Part shown: positions 34,570-44,207 of the stretch, one piece after another
Numbering within the stretch: the stretch's first letter is position 1
How the letters are laid out: each line of letters begins with the position of its first letter
From: Paraburkholderia sartisoli
Lineage (GTDB): Bacteria; Pseudomonadota; Gammaproteobacteria; Burkholderiales; Burkholderiaceae
NCBI RefSeq assembly: GCF_900107685.1
Contig: NZ_FNRQ01000006.1
Coordinates: forward strand, 1 to 64,000
Reading direction: 5' to 3'
Length of the DNA stretch: 64,000 bases
Position numbers and translations under genes: made by a program
Notes under the pieces: generated by a model
Told to the model about the DNA's origin: nothing
Databases searched by the model: none
What the model saw: only the letters and a program-made list of their open reading frames with translations

Positions 34570-35619
34570 TTACCTCGCGGCCCACGAAGCGAAGCGTTGC
34601 TCCAGTTCGTCACCGTGGTCGGTCCAGAAACCCGCATCCTGCAACACGGCGTTCTTGCCGTTAGCCGGCGAGTTCGGCAGGTTCGCGAGCGTCTTCGCGT
34701 CGAGTGCCTTGATCGCGGCGTCGTTCACCGGGCCGTACGCGATGTGCTTCGCGTATTCCTGCTGCGGCTTCGACGACACCGTGTACGCGATGTACTTCTC
34801 GGCCAGATCCTTGTTCGGCGAGCCCTTCGGAATCGCCCAGTAGTCGAGGTCATAGATGCTGCCGTTCCACACGACCTTCAGGTTCTTGCCCTCGCGCTGC
34901 GCGGCGTCGATCCGGCCGTTGTAGGCCGTCGTCATCACCACGTCGCCAGCGACGAGAAACTGCGGCGGCTGTGCGCCCGCTTCCCACCACTGGATGTTCG
35001 GCTTCAGCTCGTCGAGCTTCTTGAACGCGCGGTCCTGGCCCGCCTTCGTGCCGAGCACCTTGTAGACGTCCTTCGGCGCGACGCCGTCAGCCATCAGCGC
35101 GAATTCGAGGTTGTAGCGCGCGCCCTTGCGCATGCCGCGCTTGCCCGGAAACTTCTGCACGTTCCAGAAATCCGCCCAGCTTGCCGGGGCCGTCTTCAGC
35201 TTGTCGGCGTTGTACGCCATCGCCGTCGACCACACGAAAAAGCCCACACCGCACGTTTGCGGCGATTCCGGCACGAGGTCCGACTTCTTCGCGATCTTCG
35301 ACCAGTCGAGCTTTTCGTACATGCCCTCGTCGCAGGCACGGCCGAGGTCGCCCGATTCCACCTCGACGACGTCCCAGTTCACGTGCTTCGCTTCGACCAT
35401 CGCCTTCACCTTGGCCTGCTCGCCGTTGTACTCGACGGCCGTGACCTTCGTGCCGGTGGACGCTTCGAACGGCGCGTTGAACGCGACTTTCTGCGCGTCG
35501 CCATTCGCGCCGCCGAAGTTGACGACCGTCAGCTCAGCCGCCATGACCTGCGCGGAACCGAGTGCCAGTGCAAACGCACCGGCGGCGACAGCACAGCGTG
35601 ATTTCCCGAACTTCAACAT
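34570..35619 (-). CDS. periplasmic polyamine-type substrate-binding protein
   Basis: 349 residues. The signal peptide (AVAAGAFALALGSAQVMAAE) is cleaved near residue 28. The mature protein has the PotD/PotF-type layout: ELTVVNFGGANGDAQK, DVVEVESGDL, WSTAMAYNADKLKTAPASWA, VMTTAYNGRI, YWAIPKGSPNKDLAEKYI. The likely ligand is a polyamine or a related amine or amino-acid derivative; the sequence does not decide which. The ATPase gene lies upstream (47 bp) and the permeases downstream after a strong hairpin. Confidence 0.9.
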   Translation of the reverse strand: MLKFGKSRCAVAAGAFALALGSAQVMAAELTVVNFGGANGDAQKVAFNAPFEASTGTKVTAVEYNGEQAKVKAMVEAKHVNWDVVEVESGDLGRACDEGMYEKLDWSKIAKKSDLVPESPQTCGVGFFVWSTAMAYNADKLKTAPASWADFWNVQKFPGKRGMRKGARYNLEFALMADGVAPKDVYKVLGTKAGQDRAFKKLDELKPNIQWWEAGAQPPQFLVAGDVVMTTAYNGRIDAAQREGKNLKVVWNGSIYDLDYWAIPKGSPNKDLAEKYIAYTVSSKPQQEYAKHIAYGPVNDAAIKALDAKTLANLPNSPANGKNAVLQDAGFWTDHGDELEQRFASWAAR

Positions 35620-35666
35620 GATGTGTCCTCTCTCTTTCTGGTGGTCTGTCAGGGTTGTTGTCGTAC

Positions 35667-36758
35667 TCAGGCGAACACGCGCAGATGCTCCGGCGCGAAT
35701 TCAAGTGCGACCGGTACACCGGGCGCGAACGTGTCGAGCATTTCAGTGCCGAGCGGCACCTTGACGAAACACTCGTCCTGTTGAGGCAACCCGCAGCGCA
35801 TGCGCACGTGGTCGCCAAAATAGATGAGGCCGCGCGCTTCGCCCGCGAGCGCGTTCGAACCGTTGCGCCCGGCGCCGCCCGCGAGCTTCATGCGTTCGGG
35901 GCGAATGCACGCAATGGCCGGCGTGCCCGCTTTCGCGCCGCCGATATTGCGGCCCTTGAGACGCGTGCCGTCGGCGAGATGGAAATCGCAGAACTCGCCG
36001 TCGACGTTCGCGATCGTGCCGCGCAACTTGTTCGAATCGCCGATGAAGTTCGCGACGAACTCGTTGCACGGCGATTCATACAGACGGTCGACGGTGTCGA
36101 GCTGCTGCACGATGCCCTTGTCGAACACCGCGACGCGATCGGACATCGTCAGCGCCTCGCCCTGATCGTGCGTCACATAGACGAACGTCACGCCGAGCTT
36201 TTCGTGCAGCGACTTGAGTTCGTATTGCATGTGTTCGCGCAGCTGCTTGTCGAGCGCGCCGAGCGGCTCGTCCATCAGCACGAGCTTCGGTTCGAACACG
36301 AGCGCGCGGGCCAGCGCGATACGCTGCTGCTGGCCGCCCGACAGCTGTGCCGGATAGCGCTTCGCGAAGCTCTCCATGCGGACCATCTTCAGTGCGTTGT
36401 CGACCTTGTGTGCGCGTTCTTCGGCGGAGAGCCTGCGCACCGTCAGCGGATACGCGACGTTCTGTTCGACCGTCAGATGCGGGAACAGCGCGTAGTTCTG
36501 AAACACCATGCCGATGTTGCGCTTGTGCGGCGGCACGGTGTTGAGCAGCGTGCCGTCGAGCCAGATCTCGCCGCCGGTCGGAAATTCGAAACCGGCAAGC
36601 ATCATCAGGCAGGTTGTCTTGCCGGAACCGGACGGCCCGAGCAGCGTCAGGAATTCGCCCTGGTAAATGTCGAGATCGAGCTGTTTGACGACGAGCGTCT
36701 CACCGTCGTACGTCTTGCGCACGCCTCGAAAGCTGACGATCACTTCTTCGGTTGTCAT
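35667..36758 (-). CDS. ABC transporter ATP-binding protein, PotA-like
   Basis: 363 residues. Walker A is GPSGSGKTT near 43, signature LSGGQQQRIALARAL near 140, and Walker B LVLMDEPLGALD. A C-terminal TOBE-type region follows (residues about 270-363), as in PotA. It energises the importer from the cytoplasmic side. It is the first gene of the transporter operon, with AAGGAGA a few bases upstream of the ATG, and is divergent from the MocR-type regulator gene. Confidence 0.93.
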   Translation of the reverse strand: MTTEEVIVSFRGVRKTYDGETLVVKQLDLDIYQGEFLTLLGPSGSGKTTCLMMLAGFEFPTGGEIWLDGTLLNTVPPHKRNIGMVFQNYALFPHLTVEQNVAYPLTVRRLSAEERAHKVDNALKMVRMESFAKRYPAQLSGGQQQRIALARALVFEPKLVLMDEPLGALDKQLREHMQYELKSLHEKLGVTFVYVTHDQGEALTMSDRVAVFDKGIVQQLDTVDRLYESPCNEFVANFIGDSNKLRGTIANVDGEFCDFHLADGTRLKGRNIGGAKAGTPAIACIRPERMKLAGGAGRNGSNALAGEARGLIYFGDHVRMRCGLPQQDECFVKVPLGTEMLDTFAPGVPVALEFAPEHLRVFA

Positions 36759-36842
36759 CGTCTATGTCTCCTTCTCCATCCACGCTGGTTCCCTCGAAAG
36801 GGGCCATCGCATTTAATCGCGTGGTCCACTATAGCCCGTTCC

Positions 36843-36885
36843 GGTTCTACAATATGGAACCATTTCATTATTCCGGATAGAACCA
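36843..36885. promoter_or_regulatory. candidate MocR operator in the divergent promoter region
   Basis: (A/G)GAACC appears three times: inverted at 36843-36848 (GGTTCT), direct at 36856-36861 and direct at 36879-36884. The two direct copies (GAACCA at 36857 and 36880) are 23 bp apart, about two helical turns. The inverted copy lies against the first direct one. MocR-family operators usually combine such direct and inverted half-sites. Position beside the regulator start and 85-130 bp from the ATPase start supports control of both. Confidence 0.5.
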
Positions 36886-36886
36886 C

Positions 36887-38455
36887 TTGGACACCGTCAT
36901 TCTGTCGGACTGGCTTGCCGCGCGGCTCGACCGGGCGGCTGCCGAACCCGTCTACCGGCAGGTGCTGCGGCTGATGCAGCAGGCCATCCTGACCGCCCAG
37001 CTTCCGCCCGGCGCCAAGCTGCCGAGCTCGCGCACGCTCGCGGGCGACCTCGGTATCGCGCGCAACACGGTGCTGCACGTGTACGACCAGCTGACCGCCG
37101 AAGGCTACGTCATCTCGACGACCGGAAGTGGCACCTATGTCGCCGATACGCGGCCCGACAGCGCCGCGGTCAGCGCGCGGCGCCCCGCGCCAGCGGTTGC
37201 CGGTGCGATCGGCGCAATCGGCGCCACGGCCACTTCAGACGCAGGCGAAGCCGCCGCATCGCGCACGGCATCCGGGCAGCGCGACCTTTCTTCGCGCGGC
37301 AGCCGGCTGATCGACAAGGCGGGCGTGTCGCTCAAGCAATGGGGCGCGTTCATGCCGGGCGTGCCGGACGTCGCCGAGTTTCCGGCGCGCACGTGGAGCC
37401 GCCTGCAGGCGCGTCTGTGGAAGGAGGCGAACCCGGACCTGCTGACGTATGCGCCGGGCGGCGGCTACCGTCCGCTGCGCCGCGCGCTGTCGGACTATCT
37501 GCGGGTTGCGCGTTCAGTCAACTGTACGCCCGACCAGATCATCATCACTACGGGTATTCACCAGTCGATCGACCTCGCGGTGCGCCTGCTGACGGACGTC
37601 GGCGATCGCGCGTGGGTCGAGGAGCCGTGTTACTGGGGGGCGCGCAGCGTGCTGGAGTCGTCGGGGCTCAAGCTCTCGCCGGTGCCCGTCGACGACGAAG
37701 GCCTGAACCCGCGCGAACAGGATTTGCAGAATCCGCCGCGCCTTGCGCTCGTCACGCCGTCGCACCAGTATCCGCTCGGGATGGTGATGAGCCTCGCGCG
37801 CCGCCGCACGCTGCTCGAATACGCGCGGCAGCACGGCGTGTGGATCATCGAGGACGACTACGACAGCGAGTTCCGCTACGGCAGCCGGCCGCTCGCGTCG
37901 CTTCAGGGGCTCGACGAAGCGGGCCAGGTGATCTACGTCGGCAGTCTCGGCAAAATGCTGTTTCCGGGCCTGCGAATCGGCTACATGATCGCGCCGGAGC
38001 ATCTCGTCGACACGTTCCGCAAGGGTGTCGCGGAGCTGTATCGCGAGGGACAGCTGATGCAGCAGGCGGTGTTGACCGAGTTCATCATGGACGGCCACCT
38101 GACCTCGCACGTGCGGCGCATGCGTGCGCTCTACGGCGAGCGGCGGCAGATCCTGATCGACGCGATCACCACGCATTTCGGCGACACGCTGCCCGTCATG
38201 GGCGACGAAGCGGGCCTGCACCTCGTGCTCGGCCTGCCGGACCACGCGAACGACCGCGAAGTGGTCGCGGCCGCGTACGACGCCGGCGTGATCGTGCGTC
38301 CGCTCACGTCGTACTACAGCGGCGAAGGCGCGGTGCGACGCGGGTTGCTGCTCGGTTACGCATGCGTGCCGAACGCAAGGATCGGCCCGGCGTTCGCCAC
38401 GCTCGCGCGCATCATCGAGCAGACGGCGTTACGCAAGCCCACGCGCGCCGCCTGA
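36887..38455 (+). CDS. MocR-family regulator (GntR HTH fused to aminotransferase)
   Basis: 522 residues, starting at a TTG. The winged helix is at about 20-85 (VYRQVLRLMQQAIL, LPSSRTLAGDLGIARNTVLH, GSGTYVAD). An Ala-rich linker follows, then a fold-type I aminotransferase domain from about 150. The PLP lysine is Lys356 in SLGKMLFPGLRIGY. Such regulators (GabR, PdxR, TauR) bind PLP and an amine ligand. It is divergent from the polyamine-type importer and probably controls it. Another ATG is not available near the start, and the TTG sits just after the candidate operator, so the gene may be tightly self-controlled. Confidence 0.9.
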   Translation: MDTVILSDWLAARLDRAAAEPVYRQVLRLMQQAILTAQLPPGAKLPSSRTLAGDLGIARNTVLHVYDQLTAEGYVISTTGSGTYVADTRPDSAAVSARRPAPAVAGAIGAIGATATSDAGEAAASRTASGQRDLSSRGSRLIDKAGVSLKQWGAFMPGVPDVAEFPARTWSRLQARLWKEANPDLLTYAPGGGYRPLRRALSDYLRVARSVNCTPDQIIITTGIHQSIDLAVRLLTDVGDRAWVEEPCYWGARSVLESSGLKLSPVPVDDEGLNPREQDLQNPPRLALVTPSHQYPLGMVMSLARRRTLLEYARQHGVWIIEDDYDSEFRYGSRPLASLQGLDEAGQVIYVGSLGKMLFPGLRIGYMIAPEHLVDTFRKGVAELYREGQLMQQAVLTEFIMDGHLTSHVRRMRALYGERRQILIDAITTHFGDTLPVMGDEAGLHLVLGLPDHANDREVVAAAYDAGVIVRPLTSYYSGEGAVRRGLLLGYACVPNARIGPAFATLARIIEQTALRKPTRAA

Positions 38456-38513
38456 TTCCGGCGCGCGCCGACGCTGGCGGACAGGCCGCGCAAAGAGCGT
38501 CTTCTATCAGCGT

Positions 38514-41500
38514 CTATTTGAGGCCGAAATCGACCCGCGACGCCGTGCCCTTGTCCTTGATGCCGTCGGCGGTCAGCTTCGGCGCGACGATGAAGACCCG
38601 GCTGCTGTCCACCTTGCCGTCGAAGTACTGCTGCACGGTCTGCGCGCGCCGCTGCGCGAGATCGCGCAGGGCGGCGTCGTCGATGGGCGCATGTTCGGCG
38701 ATCGCGCTCTTCATCTCGTCGTCGGGCATCGACTTCGTCAGGCCGATGAAGTTGCGCGGCTTCTTGAAGTCCGCGTCCTTGTACGCTTTGGTCAGATACT
38801 TGTCGTACTCTTTCGGGTCGACCGTGATCGACGACGTATCCACGCTCTCGCCGTTACCCACCGTGTCCTTGATCTTCTGCGCCTTCACCAGCCGGTCGAC
38901 GTACCGCGTGCGCAAGGCGGGCACGTCCGTCGCGGGATCGACGCGGCCGGTCAGGTCGATGCGAATCGAGGGTTTGTCCTCGAGCGCCTTCGTGATCGTG
39001 TCGAGCTTCGCGGTGGACGCGTCCGTGAGTTTCGCCGAGCCCGGATCGAATTCGACGTAACCCAGCTCCTCGCCATTCCCGCCGAACGCGTTCGCAAGCA
39101 GCGAGAACGGCGCGGTCACGGCCTTCTCGACCAGGTTCACGATCGCGCTCCAGATCAGGCTGCCGATGCTGAACTCCGGATTCGCCAGCGAGCCGGACAC
39201 CGGAATGTTCACGTCGATCTCGCCGCGCCGGTTTTTCAACAGCGAGATCGCGAGGCGCACGGGCAGCTTCGTCGCGGTGTCGTTGTCGACGTGGTCGCCA
39301 AACGTGAGCTGATCGATAAACAGATGGTTGTTCGCGCTCAGCTGGTCGTTGTCGAGCTTGTAGTGCAGATCGACATTGAGTTTGCCCTTCGTGATCGGAT
39401 AGCCGGCGTACTTCGCCGAATACGGCGTGAGGTTCGTCAGTTCGATGTCGTGCGCGCTCGCGGTCAGATCGAGCGCGGGCTTGGCGATCAGCGGATTGAC
39501 CGTGCCACGAATCGAAAGCGGTCCGTTCGCCGCGAGCTTCGCGGCGACGTCGACGGGCGCGGCCGTGGTCGACTGCGTGCCGAACGCGCCGATCGTCCCC
39601 TGTATCGCGACGAGATTCGCCGTGAAGTTCGGCTTGATGAAGTTGTCGGTGTACGTCACGCGGCCGTTTTGCAGCACGAGCTGGCCGAAGCGCAATTTCA
39701 CCGGGCTCGTGGGCGCGGTGGCCGCGGTAACGGTCGCGGTCGTCGAAGCGGGTGCGGGCGCCGAAGCGATCGCGACCTCGGACGCCGGTTGCGGCGTCAG
39801 CGGAATCGGCTCCTTGCCGCCCTTGTCGTTCTTGTCGCGTGTCAGCGATTTCGCGGCGCCCGACTGCTGCGCGACCACGTCTCTCAGGTTCAGCCTGCCT
39901 TGCGCATCGAGCAGCACGCGGCCGTAGAAGCCGTTGAACGTCACCTTGCCGGCGTCGACGTCGGTGCCGTGCGCGTCGTAGTTCGCCTTCAGTTTCGTGA
40001 GCGCGAGCGAGCGCCAGCCGGCGAACGGATCGGACGTCGCCTTGTCGAGCATGCGCACGTCGACGAGCGCCACGTCGCCCTTGTATGACGCGCTCAGCGC
40101 TTTGTCCGCCTTGCCCGACTGGCTCAACGCCAGGTCGCCCGATGCGTTCAGCAGCGCGCTCGCAATCGTCGCGTTCAGCTTGTTGCCGAAATACGGTTCG
40201 AAGGCGGCGGCGTCGAGCCGGTCGGCATTCACTTTCAACGCGAGCTTGAGCGGCGTCGCGGTGACGTCGCCATTCACGCCGAGCGTGCCCTTGCGGTTCA
40301 ATGTCGCCTGCAGGTCGACGGGCAGCGGTTTGGAGAGGTCGTCGCTGATCTGCCGCACTTTCAGCTGCAACGGCGCGACGTTGAGCTTGACGGGGTGTTC
40401 GGTCGAGTTGTCGGTGAAACTGGCCGTGCTGTCCTTCAGGTTCAGTTCGCCGATCTGGTAATGCCAGGCCGGCCCCTGTTCCTGCACCTTCTGAACCTTG
40501 CGCACGGCCGTCTGTTCCGCGAGCGTTTCGTGCGGACCGGCGAGCGCGGCGAGGTCGATGCTGCCGTCCTTCAGGCGCTGCGCCGTGATGTTCAGGCCGG
40601 TCAGGTCGACGCCCGTGATATCGGCCGTGCGCCTGGACACGTCGACAGCCTTCACCAGCACGCGCCCCTGCGCGAGCGCGACAACCGGCTCCTTCGCGCC
40701 ATGCGCCGCGAGCTTCAGCGACTGCAGGTCCAGTTCGGATTCGCCGACCTGCACGGCCGCCGGCGATTTCTCCCAGTTCGCGCCGACGTTCGCGTTCAGG
40801 CTGAGCGCGCCGTCGACGACCTGCGCGGCCGTCACGCCATCGATATAAGGCTGGAGAAGCGGCAGATGCGCCGACTTGAGATCGATCTTCGAATCGGCGG
40901 TTTTCGCGGCAAGGCCGAACGTGCCGGCCGCGCTCAGCGAACCGCCATCGACGAACGTCGTGTCGAACGTGTATTTCGCGGGCGGCTTGCCGAGCGTCGT
41001 GAAATCCGCAAGTGAAACGTGGATGCCCTTGAACCCCAGCGTGACAGGTCTGGACACGGCCTGATCCTGGAACTGCACCTCGCCGTCGTTCAGCGCGAAC
41101 GTCCTGATCGACAGATCGAGCGGCGGCGCGGCCTTTTCCTTGTCCTGCGCGGACGTGGACGCGGTTGCCGAACCCGACGCAGCGGACGCAGCGGCGGCGG
41201 CGGCGGCCGCCTCTTTTTCCGCCGATGCCTGGGCGGGCGCCGCCGTGAACATCTTCTGCACGCTCAACATGCCAGATTTATCGCGCGACAGATGCACGTT
41301 CGGCCCGTCGAGCCGGATGTCGTCGAAGCGGAACACGCTTTTGAGCGGCTCCAGCGAGGCCGCGGCGACATGCAGCGCGCGCGCCGCGAAGAACGGCGCC
41401 CTGTTTTCATCGACGACGTCGACATCGGTGAGATCGGCGGTGCCGGTGATGCTCAACGTGGGCGCATCGTTGGACATCACGAAATGCAGTTTCAGGTCGG

Positions 41501-42305
41501 TCGACAGCTTGCCGGCCTGCACGATCACCGGCAGCTTCGCCGGTACGTAGGACAGCATGCGCGGCACGTCGAGCCCGTCGAGGCGCAGCGCCACTTCCGA
41601 TTCGCGCGACGCCGCGAACGGCTTGGTGCGGCCGTCGATGGCGAGCGGACTGCCGTCGATGCGCGCGCGCAGCATCGGCTCGACGAAGATGTTGGTCTTC
41701 GACGGCAACGTCGCGATAAACGGAATGCCGATCGACAGGCGGTCGACCAGATGCTGCACGCCGAGCAGTTTGTCGTCGAACTCGATGCGGCCGTTCTCGA
41801 TGCGGATATTCGAAATCGAGAAGAGCGTCGGCTTGCTGTTGGGCTTTGCCGGCTGCTTCGCGAATTTCTCGATCAGATCGGTGAAGTTGAACCGTTGCGC
41901 ATCGTAGCGAACGATATGAAAGCGCGGCGAATCGACCTGTACTTCGTCGACGACCGGCGCGCCGCGAAAGATCGACGACCACGACGGCTGCAGGATCAGC
42001 CGCTCGATATCGATGAAGTTTCCCGCGCCGCCCCGCTCGCCGATATGCACGCGATCGGCTTCGAAATTGAGCGTATATGGATTGAGCGCGATGCGGCCGA
42101 TGGTCGACGGCCGGTCGAGCTGTTTGCTCAGTTGCTGCTCGGCGATGTGCCGGATCAGCGGCGGCGCGGCAAAAAAGCCGGCCAGACCGAACAGCACCAG
42201 AAAGATCAGCAGGCCGATGACGACCCGCCGGGTGCGGCGGCCGTTCGCGACGTCGCGCACGGCCTGCAGGGAAGAAGCGAGGGATGCTTTGTTGAGGCTT
42301 GCCAT
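38514..42305 (-). CDS. AsmA-like DUF748 envelope protein
   Basis: 1,263 residues from the ATG at 42305; the frame continues upstream but with no signal. One N-terminal membrane helix (VVIGLLIFLVLFGLAGFFAA) is followed by a very long beta-rich periplasmic region of AsmA/DUF748 type (LDRPSTIGRIALNPYTLNFE, LNPLIAKPALDLTASAHDIE, LTNLTPYSAKYAGYP). An Ala-rich insert interrupts it near 370-400. The C-terminus has an OmpA-like half motif (VEFDPGSAKL, LTGRVDP) and a distal ALRDLAQRRAQTVQQYF. AsmA-family proteins are thought to move lipids or aid envelope assembly between the membranes. It is single-gene and convergent with the MocR gene. Confidence 0.85.
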   Translation of the reverse strand: MASLNKASLASSLQAVRDVANGRRTRRVVIGLLIFLVLFGLAGFFAAPPLIRHIAEQQLSKQLDRPSTIGRIALNPYTLNFEADRVHIGERGGAGNFIDIERLILQPSWSSIFRGAPVVDEVQVDSPRFHIVRYDAQRFNFTDLIEKFAKQPAKPNSKPTLFSISNIRIENGRIEFDDKLLGVQHLVDRLSIGIPFIATLPSKTNIFVEPMLRARIDGSPLAIDGRTKPFAASRESEVALRLDGLDVPRMLSYVPAKLPVIVQAGKLSTDLKLHFVMSNDAPTLSITGTADLTDVDVVDENRAPFFAARALHVAAASLEPLKSVFRFDDIRLDGPNVHLSRDKSGMLSVQKMFTAAPAQASAEKEAAAAAAAASAASGSATASTSAQDKEKAAPPLDLSIRTFALNDGEVQFQDQAVSRPVTLGFKGIHVSLADFTTLGKPPAKYTFDTTFVDGGSLSAAGTFGLAAKTADSKIDLKSAHLPLLQPYIDGVTAAQVVDGALSLNANVGANWEKSPAAVQVGESELDLQSLKLAAHGAKEPVVALAQGRVLVKAVDVSRRTADITGVDLTGLNITAQRLKDGSIDLAALAGPHETLAEQTAVRKVQKVQEQGPAWHYQIGELNLKDSTASFTDNSTEHPVKLNVAPLQLKVRQISDDLSKPLPVDLQATLNRKGTLGVNGDVTATPLKLALKVNADRLDAAAFEPYFGNKLNATIASALLNASGDLALSQSGKADKALSASYKGDVALVDVRMLDKATSDPFAGWRSLALTKLKANYDAHGTDVDAGKVTFNGFYGRVLLDAQGRLNLRDVVAQQSGAAKSLTRDKNDKGGKEPIPLTPQPASEVAIASAPAPASTTATVTAATAPTSPVKLRFGQLVLQNGRVTYTDNFIKPNFTANLVAIQGTIGAFGTQSTTAAPVDVAAKLAANGPLSIRGTVNPLIAKPALDLTASAHDIELTNLTPYSAKYAGYPITKGKLNVDLHYKLDNDQLSANNHLFIDQLTFGDHVDNDTATKLPVRLAISLLKNRRGEIDVNIPVSGSLANPEFSIGSLIWSAIVNLVEKAVTAPFSLLANAFGGNGEELGYVEFDPGSAKLTDASTAKLDTITKALEDKPSIRIDLTGRVDPATDVPALRTRYVDRLVKAQKIKDTVGNGESVDTSSITVDPKEYDKYLTKAYKDADFKKPRNFIGLTKSMPDDEMKSAIAEHAPIDDAALRDLAQRRAQTVQQYFDGKVDSSRVFIVAPKLTADGIKDKGTASRVDFGLK

Positions 42306-42536
42306 GCTCGGTCGCAGGTGATGCGGCGGTGGCCCACCGCGATAACGAAAATCAGACTGCGGAAAGTATATGTCCTCGATCCGATGTGCGGAACAAACCT
42401 CGCGAAACGCTTGACGCCCGCACGCGGCCTGTTGACACGATGCATTCAATACGCATCAGGTGCGGCCGGGCTGGATTCCGGCCGACATCGTCATTGCGAT
42501 CACCGCGATCGCCACCATCGCCGCCGGCAGGCGCGC

Positions 42537-43958
42537 TTATTGACGCACGACTTCCGGCGGCTGCCAGGAACCGTCGGCGGCCTGCGGCTTTGGCGCATAC
42601 AGGCGCATCACGAGCTGAAAATCGCCGCGCGGCGCCGGCAACCAGTTCGCGGCCCTCACGCGGACAGCCGAAACCGTCACGTCCAGCGAGCCGTCGCGGT
42701 TGCGCTTCACGCCGTTGCGATCGCCGACCGACACGCGCGGCGGCTTCGTGTCACCGAGCGCGCCGTCCGCCGTGTAGGCCGTGACCGACCAGAAGCCGCG
42801 CACCGGCGGCACCTGGTTCGGCGCGAAGTGGATCACGTAACGGTTCGCGCCGTTCAGCGCCTGACCGTCGCTGTCCTGCGCGACGGTGGCGCGGATTTCG
42901 TCGTCCTTCGTGCCGATGCCCGGCTGCGTGTACGCCACGTAGGCGCGCAACGTGTAATCCGGCCCGTAGTTGCCGACGCCGTCGCCGAACCAGCGCCAGC
43001 CGTTGGCGCTCAGCACGTTTGTCGGCGCGCTCGCCACGCGATCGCGTCCATCCGCGAGACCGGCGGCAATGGCGGCGCTGTCGCGGGTGGGCAACTGGAC
43101 CGGCGCGCCCGGCGTCACGCCAAGATCGGCGAGCATTTTCAGCGCGTGCGGATCGTCGGGCGCGGGCGGATTGTCCGCCAGCGCCTGCGCGAGCCGGCCG
43201 AAAAAGCCCGCGGCATCGAACGCGGCGACCTTCGCGGGCGAACCGCTCGCCACGCTCGTCTCGGACGGCATCGTGCGCGTCACGACGGTGGCCGCGCGCG
43301 TGTCGCCGTTAAAGACGCTGAGCGGCGCCACGCGGATGCCGCGCTGAAGCTTGCGCACCGCCGTGATGTCGCGCGAGCCGTTCGTCTGGATGCGCGCGGT
43401 GAACCATACGTAACGCGTCGAAACCTCGACGCGTTTCACGCCCGCCGGCAGATCGCCCTGCCAGCCCTTCTGCACGAACGCGATGGTCTGCTTCCTGATG
43501 CCTGCCACGCGGGCGCTGGCCGGCGCGCTTGACAAGGCAGTCGACCAGACCACGTTCGTCCACATGTCGAGCGCGCGGGCGTCGAGATAGCGGCCATGCG
43601 AATCGGGTAACACGACAATGATGGGTTCTTCGCTGACGTCGAGCCAGCCGCTCGAATCGAGCGTATCGAGACTCGGCGTGGTCGGACGGCCCGCGCCGAC
43701 CGGTGGCAAGGCCTGCGCGTGGCGCAGCGTGTTGACGGGCGCCTGGCCCGGGTCGGTGCCCGTGGCCGCCTCGCGCGCGACGTCCATCAGCACGAGCGGA
43801 TAGCCGAACACGTAGGAATCCGCGACTTCGTCCTTGATCCAGCCGGTGGCTTTCGGCGAGGACACCGGCGTCGCAGCGCAACCGGCGAGGAACGCAAGGC
43901 CTGCAAGCGACGCGCAGGTCCAATGAAAAGAAAACAGCTCTCGTCGATTTTTTATCAT
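42537..43958 (-). CDS. DUF1254/DUF1214 lipoprotein
   Basis: 473 residues. The signal has lipobox LAGC (Cys27). The N-terminal half (DSYVFGYPLVLMDVAREAAT, SLDTLDSSGWLDVSEEPIIV) is DUF1254 and the C-terminal half (VRGFWSVTAYTADGAL, NWLPAPRGDFQLVMRLYAPK) is DUF1214. The function of the family is unknown. The lipobox places it in the periplasm or at the outer membrane. It ends 231 bp before the DUF748 gene on the same strand and is divergent from the PaiB-like gene. I see no feature in 42306-42536 beyond a possible promoter for the DUF748 gene. Confidence 0.85.
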   Translation of the reverse strand: MIKNRRELFSFHWTCASLAGLAFLAGCAATPVSSPKATGWIKDEVADSYVFGYPLVLMDVAREAATGTDPGQAPVNTLRHAQALPPVGAGRPTTPSLDTLDSSGWLDVSEEPIIVVLPDSHGRYLDARALDMWTNVVWSTALSSAPASARVAGIRKQTIAFVQKGWQGDLPAGVKRVEVSTRYVWFTARIQTNGSRDITAVRKLQRGIRVAPLSVFNGDTRAATVVTRTMPSETSVASGSPAKVAAFDAAGFFGRLAQALADNPPAPDDPHALKMLADLGVTPGAPVQLPTRDSAAIAAGLADGRDRVASAPTNVLSANGWRWFGDGVGNYGPDYTLRAYVAYTQPGIGTKDDEIRATVAQDSDGQALNGANRYVIHFAPNQVPPVRGFWSVTAYTADGALGDTKPPRVSVGDRNGVKRNRDGSLDVTVSAVRVRAANWLPAPRGDFQLVMRLYAPKPQAADGSWQPPEVVRQ

Positions 43959-44207
43959 TCGTGGGTCTTGCGGAACAGGCGGTCCATTGGGTGCCGACGA
44001 TCATGCGACCCTGTTCACAGACACCCCCCGGGTCACCTGTGAAGCCGCGCGAATCTGATCCCGACAACGGGTTGTATCGTATCCTTGACAGCCAGGCAAG
44101 CGCAAAGGCAAACGGTGACGCGTTCTATATACGCCAGGCCGGTTTTCGCGCCCCGTCTGGCGCCTTTCGCTCATTCAAAAAACATCACTATCCGCCCGGA
44201 GCGTTGC

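Noticed and set aside
41019..43532. 837-residue frame opposite DUF748/DUF1254
   Set aside because: It spans two real genes and their gap on the other strand and has a low-complexity Arg-rich composition.
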